Below are positions 1-5,317 of a DNA stretch of 8,059 bases, piece after piece. The position numbers and the translations under genes are program-made. This DNA comes from DASZZZ01 sp036260375. Its GTDB lineage: Bacteria > Actinomycetota > CADDZG01 > WHSQ01. Each line of letters starts with the position of its first letter. Within the stretch, counting starts at the first letter, position 1. A model generated the notes under the pieces. That model did no database searches, had not been told where the DNA came from, and saw only the letters and a list, made by a program, of their open reading frames with translations. The stretch lies in assembly GCA_036260375.1 (NCBI GenBank), contig DASZZZ010000098.1, forward strand, positions 1-8,059, given 5' to 3'.

Positions 1-1
1 C

Positions 2-427
2 CCGCGGGACCGCATCCTCGCCGAGGTGATGCCGGCCGGGAAGGCCGCCAGGGTCGCCGAGCTCCAGGACGTGGGGGCGGTCGTCGCCATGGTCGGCGAC
101 GGGATCAACGACGCGCCGGCGCTCGCGCAGGCCGACCTCGGGGTTGCGATCGGCACCGGCGCGGACGTCGCGATCGAGGCCGCCGACCTGACGCTCGTCG
201 GCGGCGACCCGGCCCTCGCCGCCGCCGCGATCGAGCTGGCGCGCTCGACGCTGCGCACGATCCGCCAGAACCTGTTCTGGGCGTTCGCCTACAACGTCGT
301 GGCGCTTCCGGTCGCGGCCCTCGGCCTGCTCGACCCGATGATCGCGGCGGCCGCCATGGCGTCGTCGTCGGTCAGCGTGGTCGGCAACGCGCTGCGCCTT
401 CGGCGCTTCGCCCCGGCGCGCCGGTGA
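2..427 (+). CDS. Heavy-metal-translocating P1B-type ATPase, C-terminal fragment
   Basis: This is the 3' end of a membrane ATPase that pumps a soft metal ion, probably copper or another heavy metal, across the cytoplasmic membrane. About 141 residues are present; the metal-binding, actuator and phosphorylation domains lie off the left edge. Visible parts are the end of the P-domain, with the hinge motif MVGDGINDAPALAQADLG followed by IGTGADVAIEAADLTL, and then the last two membrane helices, including RQNLFWAFAYNVVALPVAAL and DPMIAAAAMASSSVSVVGNALRLRRF. The ion-selecting helix-8 signature M-x-x-S-S with nearby N is typical of CopA-like pumps, but the CPC motif of the earlier helix is not in the window, so the metal cannot be assigned. 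The loop between the last two helices is short, as in many actinobacterial members. The stop TGA overlaps the next gene's GTG start by four bases. The family is very secure; the substrate is not. Confidence 0.93.
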   Translation, partial: PRDRILAEVMPAGKAARVAELQDVGAVVAMVGDGINDAPALAQADLGVAIGTGADVAIEAADLTLVGGDPALAAAAIELARSTLRTIRQNLFWAFAYNVVALPVAALGLLDPMIAAAAMASSSVSVVGNALRLRRFAPARR

Positions 428-1302
428 CGGCGCCCCGCGAGCGCCTCCTGCTCGACGCGCCCAGCCTCGTGTACCGGGCGTTCTTCGCGGTCCCGTCGTC
501 GCTCGCGGACCGCGACGGCCGGCCCGTCAACGCCGTGCGCGGGTTCGTGGACATGCTCGCCCGGCTCGTGGCGGACCGGCGGCCGGCCGCGGTCGTCGCG
601 GCGTTCGACGACGACTGGCGCCCCGCGGCCCGCGTCGCGGCGTACCCCGGCTACAAGGCCCAGCGCGCCGACGACCCGCCCGAGCTCCCGCCGCAGTTCC
701 CGCTCGTGGAGCGGGTGCTCGACGCGGCCGGCATCCCGCGCGCGACCTCCCCAGGCCTCGAGGCGGACGACGCGCTCGCGACGCTCGTCGCGGCCCCGCG
801 CCGGGGCGAGCGCACCGTCGTGGTCACGGGCGACCGCGACCTCGTCGCCCTCGTGCGCGACCCCGACGTCGCGGTCCTGTTCACGGTGCGCGGCACGTCG
901 CAGCTCGACGAGCTTGACGAGGCCGCGGTGCGGGAGCGCTACGGCGTGCCGCCGCAGCTCTACGCCGACTTCGCGATGCTGCGCGGCGACCCGTCCGACG
1001 GGCTCCCGGGCGTCGCCGGCATCGGGCCCGTGCGCGCCGCGCGCCTCGTGACGCGCTTCGGCTCGGTCGACGCGATCCTCGATAATCTGGGCGAGCTGCC
1101 GGCGGGGCAGGCGACGGCGCTCGACGCGGCGCGCGACTACCTCGCCGCCATGGCGCGGGTCGTCCCGATGGTGCGCGACGCGCCGGTGGAGACGACCGCG
1201 TCCGGGGGGCCGGACGCGGACCGGCTGCACGCCCTCGCCGAGCGCCACAACCTCGGCGGGCCGGTGCGGCGCCTGCTCGACGCGCTCGACGCGGCGCGCT
1301 GA
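424..1302 (+). CDS. Stand-alone 5'-3' exonuclease (Pol I N-terminal / FEN-like domain)
   Basis: The product is a 292-residue nuclease matching the 5'-3' exonuclease domain of DNA polymerase I without any polymerase part, a known stand-alone type in actinobacteria. It is expected to remove RNA primers and 5' flaps during replication and repair in the cytoplasm. Metal-binding acidic residues are visible in order: D11 in LLLDAPSLVYRAFF, D62 in AFDDD, E113, D115 and D116 in GLEADD, D137 and D139 in VTGDRDL, and D189 and D192 in LRGDPSDGLPG. The arch residues sit in YPGYKAQR (K78, R81), and the helix-3-turn-helix DNA-binding motif is GLPGVAGIGPVRAARL (about 193-208). The usual lysine of GxGxKTA is V203 here. 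The start is GTG, overlapping the upstream stop as GTGA with no clear Shine-Dalgarno, which suggests translational coupling to the ATPase. The protein ends soon after the nuclease fold, so it is complete rather than a broken polA. Confidence 0.93.
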   Translation: MTAPRERLLLDAPSLVYRAFFAVPSSLADRDGRPVNAVRGFVDMLARLVADRRPAAVVAAFDDDWRPAARVAAYPGYKAQRADDPPELPPQFPLVERVLDAAGIPRATSPGLEADDALATLVAAPRRGERTVVVTGDRDLVALVRDPDVAVLFTVRGTSQLDELDEAAVRERYGVPPQLYADFAMLRGDPSDGLPGVAGIGPVRAARLVTRFGSVDAILDNLGELPAGQATALDAARDYLAAMARVVPMVRDAPVETTASGGPDADRLHALAERHNLGGPVRRLLDALDAAR

Positions 1303-1304
1303 CG

Positions 1305-1311
1305 AAGGAGG
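1305..1311 (+). promoter_or_regulatory. Strong Shine-Dalgarno that sets the phosphatase start
   Basis: AAGGAGG lies just after the exonuclease stop and five bases before the ATC codon at 1317. It is the best Shine-Dalgarno I noticed in the window. The next in-frame conventional start, GTG at 1335, is 23 bases away and lies inside the first beta strand of the protein, so this site points to initiation at ATC. Confidence 0.8.
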
Positions 1312-1316
1312 ACGGC

Positions 1317-1946
1317 ATCACCACGATCCTGCTCGTGCGGCACGGCGAGACCGAGTGGAACCGTACGCGCCGGGCGCAGGGCCACGCCGACGTGCCGCTC
1401 AACGACGAGGGCCGCGCCCAGGCGCTCGAGGCGGCGCGCGAGCTCGCCGACGTGGACGTCGCGGCGGTCTACTCGAGCGACCTCAGCCGCGCCGTCGACA
1501 CCGCGACGCCCATAGCGGACAAGCACGGGCTCGAGATCCGCATCGACCCGCGCCTGCGCGAGATCGACCAGGGCGAGTGGGAGGGCGTCCACGTCGACGA
1601 GATCAAGGCGCGCTGGCCCGAGCTGTGGGGGCCGGCCCGCCACTGGTGCCCGCGCCCGGGCGGCGAGTCGCCCGATGAGGTGCGCGTGCGCGCTCTCGCC
1701 GCGCTGCGCGACGTCGTGCGCCGCCATCCCGACGACACCGTCGTGGTCGTGGGCCACGGCGGCACGATCCGGTGGGTCGGCGCGGTCGCGCTCGGCCTCG
1801 ACCAGCGCGGCTCGGCCCGCATGCACGGGCTTGCGAACGGCGGGATCATGTCGGTCGAGGCCCGCATCGACGACGGCCGCCTCGTGCTCGAGAACCTCGC
1901 GCGCCTCGACGGCGGGCCGACGGCGGCCGACGACCCCAACGACTGA
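1317..1946 (+). CDS. Histidine phosphatase (phosphoglycerate-mutase-like), apparent ATC start
   Basis: The product is a 209-residue member of the histidine phosphatase superfamily, which removes phosphate from a small molecule or sugar phosphate through a phosphohistidine intermediate. With the ATC start the protein begins MTTILLVRHGETEWN, the typical N-terminus of the family. Key residues are R8, H9 and G10 (phosphate-accepting histidine), R58 in SSDLSRAVDTA, E82 in LREIDQGEWEG, and H147 in VVVVGHGGTIR. The GEWEG and GHGGTIR motifs fit the CobC/GpmB-like branch, but the substrate cannot be told from sequence; alpha-ribazole phosphatase and general phosphatase are alternatives, and no cobalamin genes are nearby. 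It lies 14 bases after the exonuclease stop, so it is probably in the same operon. Starting at the conventional GTG at 1335 would remove the first strand up to the catalytic loop and give a protein beginning at VRHGE, which is unlikely. The short acidic C-terminal tail (AADDPND) looks disordered. Confidence 0.9.
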   Translation: MTTILLVRHGETEWNRTRRAQGHADVPLNDEGRAQALEAARELADVDVAAVYSSDLSRAVDTATPIADKHGLEIRIDPRLREIDQGEWEGVHVDEIKARWPELWGPARHWCPRPGGESPDEVRVRALAALRDVVRRHPDDTVVVVGHGGTIRWVGAVALGLDQRGSARMHGLANGGIMSVEARIDDGRLVLENLARLDGGPTAADDPND

Positions 1947-1963
1947 GCCGCCTGCGCGCGCGT

Positions 1964-1969
1964 TAGGTT
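1964..1969 (+). promoter_or_regulatory. -10 box of a leaderless promoter for alaC
   Basis: TAGGTT fits the actinobacterial -10 pattern TANNNT. Exactly six bases (GGGGGC) separate it from the ATG at 1976, so transcription starting seven bases after the last T would begin on the A of ATG. No good -35 is visible 17 bases upstream. The G-run before the ATG is not a standard Shine-Dalgarno at usable spacing, which favours a leaderless transcript. Confidence 0.6.
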
Positions 1970-1975
1970 GGGGGC

Positions 1976-3157
1976 ATGGAGTTCCGGCGCATCGAGCGCT
2001 TCCCTCCGTACGTGTTCGCGATCGTCAACGAGCTCAAGGCCACGGCGCGGCGCGCGGGCGACGACGTCGTCGACCTCGGCATGGGCAACCCCGACATCCC
2101 GACGCCCGATGCGGTCGTCGACAAGCTGCGCGAGGCCGCGCTCAACGGTCGCAACCACCGCTACTCGGCGTCGCGCGGCATCCCGAAGCTGCGCGCCGCG
2201 ATCTGCGACCTCTACGAGCGCGCGTGGAACGTGCCGCTCGACCCCGACTCCGAGGCCGTCGTCACGATCGGCGCCAAGGAGGGCCTGTCGCACCTCGCGT
2301 GGGTGCTGTGCGAGCCGGGCGACAGCGTGCTCGTGCCGGAGCCGACGTACCCGATCCACACCTACGCAATGATCCTGTCGGGCGCGACGCTCACGTCGGT
2401 GCCGCTGTCGCTCGGGTCCGACTTCTTCGCCGACCTCGTGCACGCGTACGAGCACTCGCAGCCGAAGCCGCGCGTCGTGCTGTGCTCGTTCCCGCACAAC
2501 CCGACGACGGCGACGGTCGACCTCGGGTTCTTCGAGCAGCTCGTCGAGTTCGCCCGCGCGCGCGACCTCATGGTCGTGCACGACCTCGCGTACGCCGACC
2601 TCGTGTTCGACGCCGAGCGCGCGCCGTCGTTGCTGCAGGTCCCCGGCGCGCGCGACATCGGCGTCGAGTTCTTCTCGATGTCGAAGTCGTATTCGATGGC
2701 GGGGTGGCGGCTCGCGTTCTGCGTCGGCAACCGCGCCATCGTCGGCGCGCTCACCAAGCTGAAGTCGTACCTCGACTACGGCGTGTTCCAGCCGGTGCAG
2801 ATCGCCGGCATCATCGCGCTCAACGAGTGCCCCGAGGTCCCCAAGCAGATCCGCGAGGTCTACAGGAGCCGGCGCGACGTGCTGTGCGACGGCCTCGCGC
2901 GCGCGGGATGGGCCATACCCGTGCCCCCTGCGACGATGTTCGCGTGGGCGCCGATCCCGCCGGCGTTCGCGCACATGGGCTCGCTCGAGTTCTCCAAGTT
3001 CCTGCTCACCGAGGCGCGCGTCGCGGTGTCGCCGGGCGTCGGCTTCGGTCCGTCCGGCGACGGCTTCGTGCGCTTCGCCCTCGTCGAGAACGAGCAGCGC
3101 ATCCGGCAGGCGACGCGCGGGATCAGGCGCGCGCTCGCCGCGGGCCCCCCGCCGTAG
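1976..3157 (+). CDS. alaC: Glutamate-pyruvate aminotransferase, AlaC type (class I/II PLP enzyme)
   Basis: The product is a 393-residue fold-type I aminotransferase that makes alanine from pyruvate with glutamate as amino donor, using PLP in the cytoplasm. The whole chain follows E. coli AlaC (YfdZ) as I remember it: RRIERFPPYVFAIVNELK at the start, LGMGNPDIPTP (34-44), YSASRGIPKLRAAI (63-76), TIGAKEGLSHL (97-107), PEPTYPIHTYA with Y125, FPHNPTT with N175, VHDLAYADLVF with D203 and Y206 contacting PLP, FFSMSKSYSMAGWR with the Schiff-base lysine K237, VSPGVGFGPSGDGFVRFAL with the carboxylate-binding R366, and a final ENEQRIRQATRGIRRAL. Length is normal and no active-site residue is missing. 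A close alternative is the LL-diaminopimelate aminotransferase branch, but the FFSMSKSYSMAGWR context and N-terminus favour AlaC. It sits 29 bases after the phosphatase and appears to have its own leaderless promoter, so it need not belong to the upstream operon. Confidence 0.87.
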   Translation: MEFRRIERFPPYVFAIVNELKATARRAGDDVVDLGMGNPDIPTPDAVVDKLREAALNGRNHRYSASRGIPKLRAAICDLYERAWNVPLDPDSEAVVTIGAKEGLSHLAWVLCEPGDSVLVPEPTYPIHTYAMILSGATLTSVPLSLGSDFFADLVHAYEHSQPKPRVVLCSFPHNPTTATVDLGFFEQLVEFARARDLMVVHDLAYADLVFDAERAPSLLQVPGARDIGVEFFSMSKSYSMAGWRLAFCVGNRAIVGALTKLKSYLDYGVFQPVQIAGIIALNECPEVPKQIREVYRSRRDVLCDGLARAGWAIPVPPATMFAWAPIPPAFAHMGSLEFSKFLLTEARVAVSPGVGFGPSGDGFVRFALVENEQRIRQATRGIRRALAAGPPP

Positions 3158-3291
3158 CTCTCGACCTTCGACCGCCCGAGTCGCGCGCGTGGCGCCGCGT
3201 CCGCCCACGGCGGTAGGTCTCATCCGACGATCTACGCGCCGGCCATTGCGTGGGAGACGTCTGGCGGCGGAGGGCGGCGCGGGCCGCCGGG
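3158..3291. other. Convergent intergenic gap between alaC and the RTX gene
   Basis: These 134 bases lie between two genes that end towards each other. I see no coding region or tRNA. They contain two possible stem-loops: a GC-rich one next to the RTX gene (listed separately) and a weaker one with arms GTAGGTC at 3213-3219 and GATCTAC at 3229-3235, a 7-bp stem with one G-U pair and a 9-base loop. Neither is followed by a clear T-run on either strand. Confidence 0.5.
3273..3288 (-). terminator. Possible hairpin terminator after the RTX gene
   Basis: GGCGGC and GCCGCC form a perfect 6-bp stem with a 4-base loop, starting three bases beyond the RTX stop codon. There is no U-tract, so it could only be a hairpin-only terminator of the kind proposed for high-GC actinobacteria. 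In sequence this GC-rich, short hairpins arise easily by chance. Confidence 0.3.
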
Positions 3292-4581
3292 TCAATCGAA
3301 GAAGAAGCAGCCGGACGGGATCGCACGCCCGACGCGCGCGAGCGGGGCGAGGACGGTTCGGGCGCTGCGGCGCCGGACGTCCTCGCAATCGACGGGGAAC
3401 TCCACGTTCACGCACGAGTCGGTGCCGTCGCCGCCGTCGCCCGTGTCGCCGTACTCGCCCGCCGTCATCGGCTCGCCGCCGAACAGCTGGTCGTCGCCGC
3501 CGCGGCCGTCGAGGACGTTGCGGTCCGAGTCGTGGCCGCCCGCCAGCACGTTCGGGCCGTCGTCGCCGGCGAGCGTGGTCGCGCGACCCTCCGCGCCGCG
3601 TGCGTTCTCCACGCCGGTCAGGACTCCCTCGTCCGCCGTCCCCGCGACGAGGTCGACCTCGTCCACGCCGCCGCACAGATAATCGGCCCAGTCGACCCCC
3701 GGACCGCCGTGGAGCGCATCGGTGTCGACCGCGAACGCGACGTCGTTGCCGGCCCCGCCGTAGAGCTCCACCCCCGACGCGACGAAGTCGTCGCCGCCGC
3801 GCCCGCGCACGACGTCGTCGCCCGACCACCCGTCGAGGTGGTTGGCCCTGGCGCCGCCGAGAAGGGTGTCCGCGTGCAGCGACCCGCCTGCGTTCTCGAC
3901 CGACACGAGCGTGTCATCGCCGTCGCCCGATGCGCGCCCCGCGGCGAGGTCGACGACCACGGGGGCCGGCGCGCCGACGAGGCCGATGCCGTCGCGGCCC
4001 GGCCCGCCGAAGACGCGGTCGTCGCCGCGGCCCGCGAGCGGGTGGTGGACGTCGTGCCACGACGTGCCGCGCTCTCCGATCGTGTCGTCGTGGGCGCCGC
4101 CGCGCAGGCCGTCCTCGCCCTCGCCACCGAGGAGATCGTCGGAGTGCTCGCCCCCGCGCAGCATGTCGTCCCCCACGCCTCCGGTCAGCACGTCGTGGTG
4201 GGCCTCGCCGGCGAGGCGGTCACGGCCGCCGCCTCCGTGGAGGCGGTCGTCGTCGTCGGCTCCCCACACCCGGTCGTTGCCCGGCCCGCCGGTGGCGCGG
4301 TCGGATCCGGCCCCCGCCGCGACACGGTCGTCGCCGCGCCCCGCGCAGACGACGTCGTCGCCGCCGAGCGCGCGAACGAGGTCGTCGCCGCCGAGGGTGA
4401 CGATGACGTCGCGCCCGCTCGTCCCCGTCACGACGTCGTCGCTCGCGGTGCCGTGGATCGACGCGCGCCAGCCGAAGCAGACCTGCCCGGCGCGCGCCGG
4501 CGTCGCCCACACCAGGGTCGTGGCGGCGAGCGCGCCCGCGACAGGCGCCGCGAGCACCCTAGTCGTCCGCCCGACGTCCAC
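3292..4581 (-). CDS. Secreted RTX-type calcium-binding repeat protein
   Basis: The product is a 429-residue exported protein built almost wholly of glycine-aspartate nonapeptide repeats that form calcium-filled parallel beta-rolls. Residues 1-31 look like a Sec signal peptide (R5 and R8, then an Ala-rich core, cleavage after TPARA). Repeats run from about residue 43 to 388, for example LGGDDLVRALGGDDVVCAGRGDD (in two parts, 63-85), GGPGNDRVWGADDDDRL and GGVGDDMLRGGEHSDDLL. Two breaks carry the VVVDLAAGRASGDGDDTLVSVEN type of segment (208-230, then NHLDGWSGDD; and 308-326), as seen in other beta-roll modules. C35 with C79, and C390 with C399, could form disulfides. There is no catalytic domain, so it may be a surface or matrix protein; no function can be given. 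The GTG start is the first start codon after the in-frame TAG that ends tetR, 66 bases upstream; no clear Shine-Dalgarno is seen. There are no type I secretion genes nearby, consistent with Sec export. Confidence 0.85.
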   Translation of the reverse strand: MDVGRTTRVLAAPVAGALAATTLVWATPARAGQVCFGWRASIHGTASDDVVTGTSGRDVIVTLGGDDLVRALGGDDVVCAGRGDDRVAAGAGSDRATGGPGNDRVWGADDDDRLHGGGGRDRLAGEAHHDVLTGGVGDDMLRGGEHSDDLLGGEGEDGLRGGAHDDTIGERGTSWHDVHHPLAGRGDDRVFGGPGRDGIGLVGAPAPVVVDLAAGRASGDGDDTLVSVENAGGSLHADTLLGGARANHLDGWSGDDVVRGRGGDDFVASGVELYGGAGNDVAFAVDTDALHGGPGVDWADYLCGGVDEVDLVAGTADEGVLTGVENARGAEGRATTLAGDDGPNVLAGGHDSDRNVLDGRGGDDQLFGGEPMTAGEYGDTGDGGDGTDSCVNVEFPVDCEDVRRRSARTVLAPLARVGRAIPSGCFFFD

Positions 4582-4647
4582 CGCGCGATGCTGCGCCCGC
4601 GCCGGCGCGCCGTCAAGGGCGTCGCGGGCGACCGCCCGTTCGGGTAG

Positions 4648-5253
4648 CTACGCCGGGCGCGACGCGAGCACGCCGTGGAGGCAGAACGCCACGGCCTCGT
4701 CGGCGAGCCCCGGCCGGTCCTCGACCTCCTCGCCGGCGAGCCCGAAGTAGGTCTCGACGAAGTGGAAGATCGCCCCCAGGATCCCGTGCGCCATGAGCTC
4801 GGGGTCGCCGTGGCGCAGCTTGCCCGAGGCCATGCCGTCCTTGATGTGGTTGGCGACGTCGGCGACGACGATCTGCTGGCCCCGCTCGACGAGCCCGGAG
4901 AACTCCTCGTAGCGCGCCGCGGTGCGGATCAGGCCGAGGAACCCGGGGTCGGCGCGGAAGAACTCGACCGACGCCCGTATGCCGCGCTCGATGCGGTCGA
5001 CCGGGTCGTGCACGTCCTCTATGGCGACGTGCTGGGCGCGGCGCAGCTTGTAGAGCGACGCCTGGATGAGCTCGGAGAAGAGCTCCTCCTTCGACGGGAA
5101 GTACCAGTACAGGACGCCCTTGCCGACTCCGATCGCGTCGCACACGTCGCCGACCGTCGTCCCGTGGTAGCCCTGTTCGGCGAAGAGCCGTGCGGCGGCC
5201 TGGAGGATCTGCTCGCGGCGCCGGGAGCCGCGTCGCGTCAGCTTGCGCGCCAT
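4648..5253 (-). CDS. TetR-family transcriptional regulator
   Basis: The product is a 201-residue DNA-binding repressor-type protein. The N-terminal TetR helix-turn-helix is clear at about residues 14-61: REQILQAAARLFAEQGYHG, TTVGDVCDAIGVGKGVLYWY, then FPSKEELFSELI. The C-terminal domain (about 65-201) is helical and would bind an unknown ligand and dimerise; HGILGAIFHFVETYF is a typical core segment. The start at MARKLTRR gives a normal basic N-terminus. Extending upstream would run through the promoter region and into the divergent gene. The ATG is seven bases behind a TAGGGT box, suggesting a leaderless transcript. It is divergent to the COG2403-like gene with 64 bases between starts, so autoregulation and control of that neighbour are the obvious hypotheses. 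The RTX gene follows in the same direction. The ligand is unknown. Confidence 0.9.
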   Translation of the reverse strand: MARKLTRRGSRRREQILQAAARLFAEQGYHGTTVGDVCDAIGVGKGVLYWYFPSKEELFSELIQASLYKLRRAQHVAIEDVHDPVDRIERGIRASVEFFRADPGFLGLIRTAARYEEFSGLVERGQQIVVADVANHIKDGMASGKLRHGDPELMAHGILGAIFHFVETYFGLAGEEVEDRPGLADEAVAFCLHGVLASRPA

Positions 5254-5260
5254 GCCCCCG

Positions 5261-5266
5261 ACCCTA
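5261..5266 (-). promoter_or_regulatory. -10 box of a leaderless tetR promoter
   Basis: Read on the minus strand, TAGGGT is followed by seven bases (CGGGGGC) and then the tetR ATG. Its composition and spacing closely resemble the alaC box (TAGGTT, GGGGGC, ATG). No convincing -35 element is visible. Confidence 0.55.
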
Positions 5267-5287
5267 TCGCGCACCACCCCGACGACG

Positions 5288-5299
5288 GCGGGGCCCCGC
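5288..5299. promoter_or_regulatory. Perfect 12-bp palindrome in the divergent promoter region
   Basis: GCGGGGCCCCGC is a perfect 12-base inverted repeat without a spacer, between the two divergent -10 boxes. It lies between the -10 and expected -35 of the rightward promoter and near the expected -35 of the leftward one, a reasonable place for an operator. TetR operators are usually longer (about 14-20 bp), and GC palindromes are common by chance at this composition, so this is only a candidate. Confidence 0.3.
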
Positions 5300-5303
5300 G
5301 TTG

Positions 5304-5309
5304 TAGTGT
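5304..5309 (+). promoter_or_regulatory. -10 box close to the start of the COG2403-like gene
   Basis: TAGTGT fits TANNNT and ends eight bases before the ATG at 5318. Transcription would start at or within about two bases of the ATG, giving a leaderless or nearly leaderless mRNA. The intervening CCCGAGCC holds no usable Shine-Dalgarno. Confidence 0.5.
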
Positions 5310-5317
5310 CCCGAGCC

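Noticed and set aside
289..1248. Minus-strand open frame opposite the ATPase end and the exonuclease
   Set aside because: The composition is Arg/His/Glu-rich shadow sequence; the plus-strand exonuclease has all metal-binding motifs.
1469..3829. Very long minus-strand open frame (786 codons) across the phosphatase, alaC and beyond
   Set aside because: It is Arg-rich, low-complexity sequence antisense to two clear enzymes; long stop-free antisense frames are expected at this GC content.
3300..4480. Tandem GTCGTC/GCC-rich DNA that might be a CRISPR-like or satellite array
   Set aside because: The periodicity follows protein repeats in multiples of codons with varied sequence; there are no conserved direct repeats with unique spacers.
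4556..4616. TTGAC (4616-4612) and TAGGGT (4561-4556) on the minus strand as an RTX promoter
   Set aside because: The two elements are about 50 bases apart, and TAGGGT lies inside the signal-peptide coding sequence with no suitable start codon after it.
3250..4647. Plus-strand open frame of 465 codons with a repetitive Val/Ala/Asp-rich translation opposite the RTX gene
   Set aside because: Its periodicity is the mirror image of the RTX repeats; it has no family features, while the minus frame has a signal peptide and canonical nonapeptides.
4645..4650. TAGCTA palindrome, also found at 6650-6655
   Set aside because: At 6650 it is two abutting stop codons; at 4645 it is one stop plus chance. 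Six bases are too few to call a shared site.
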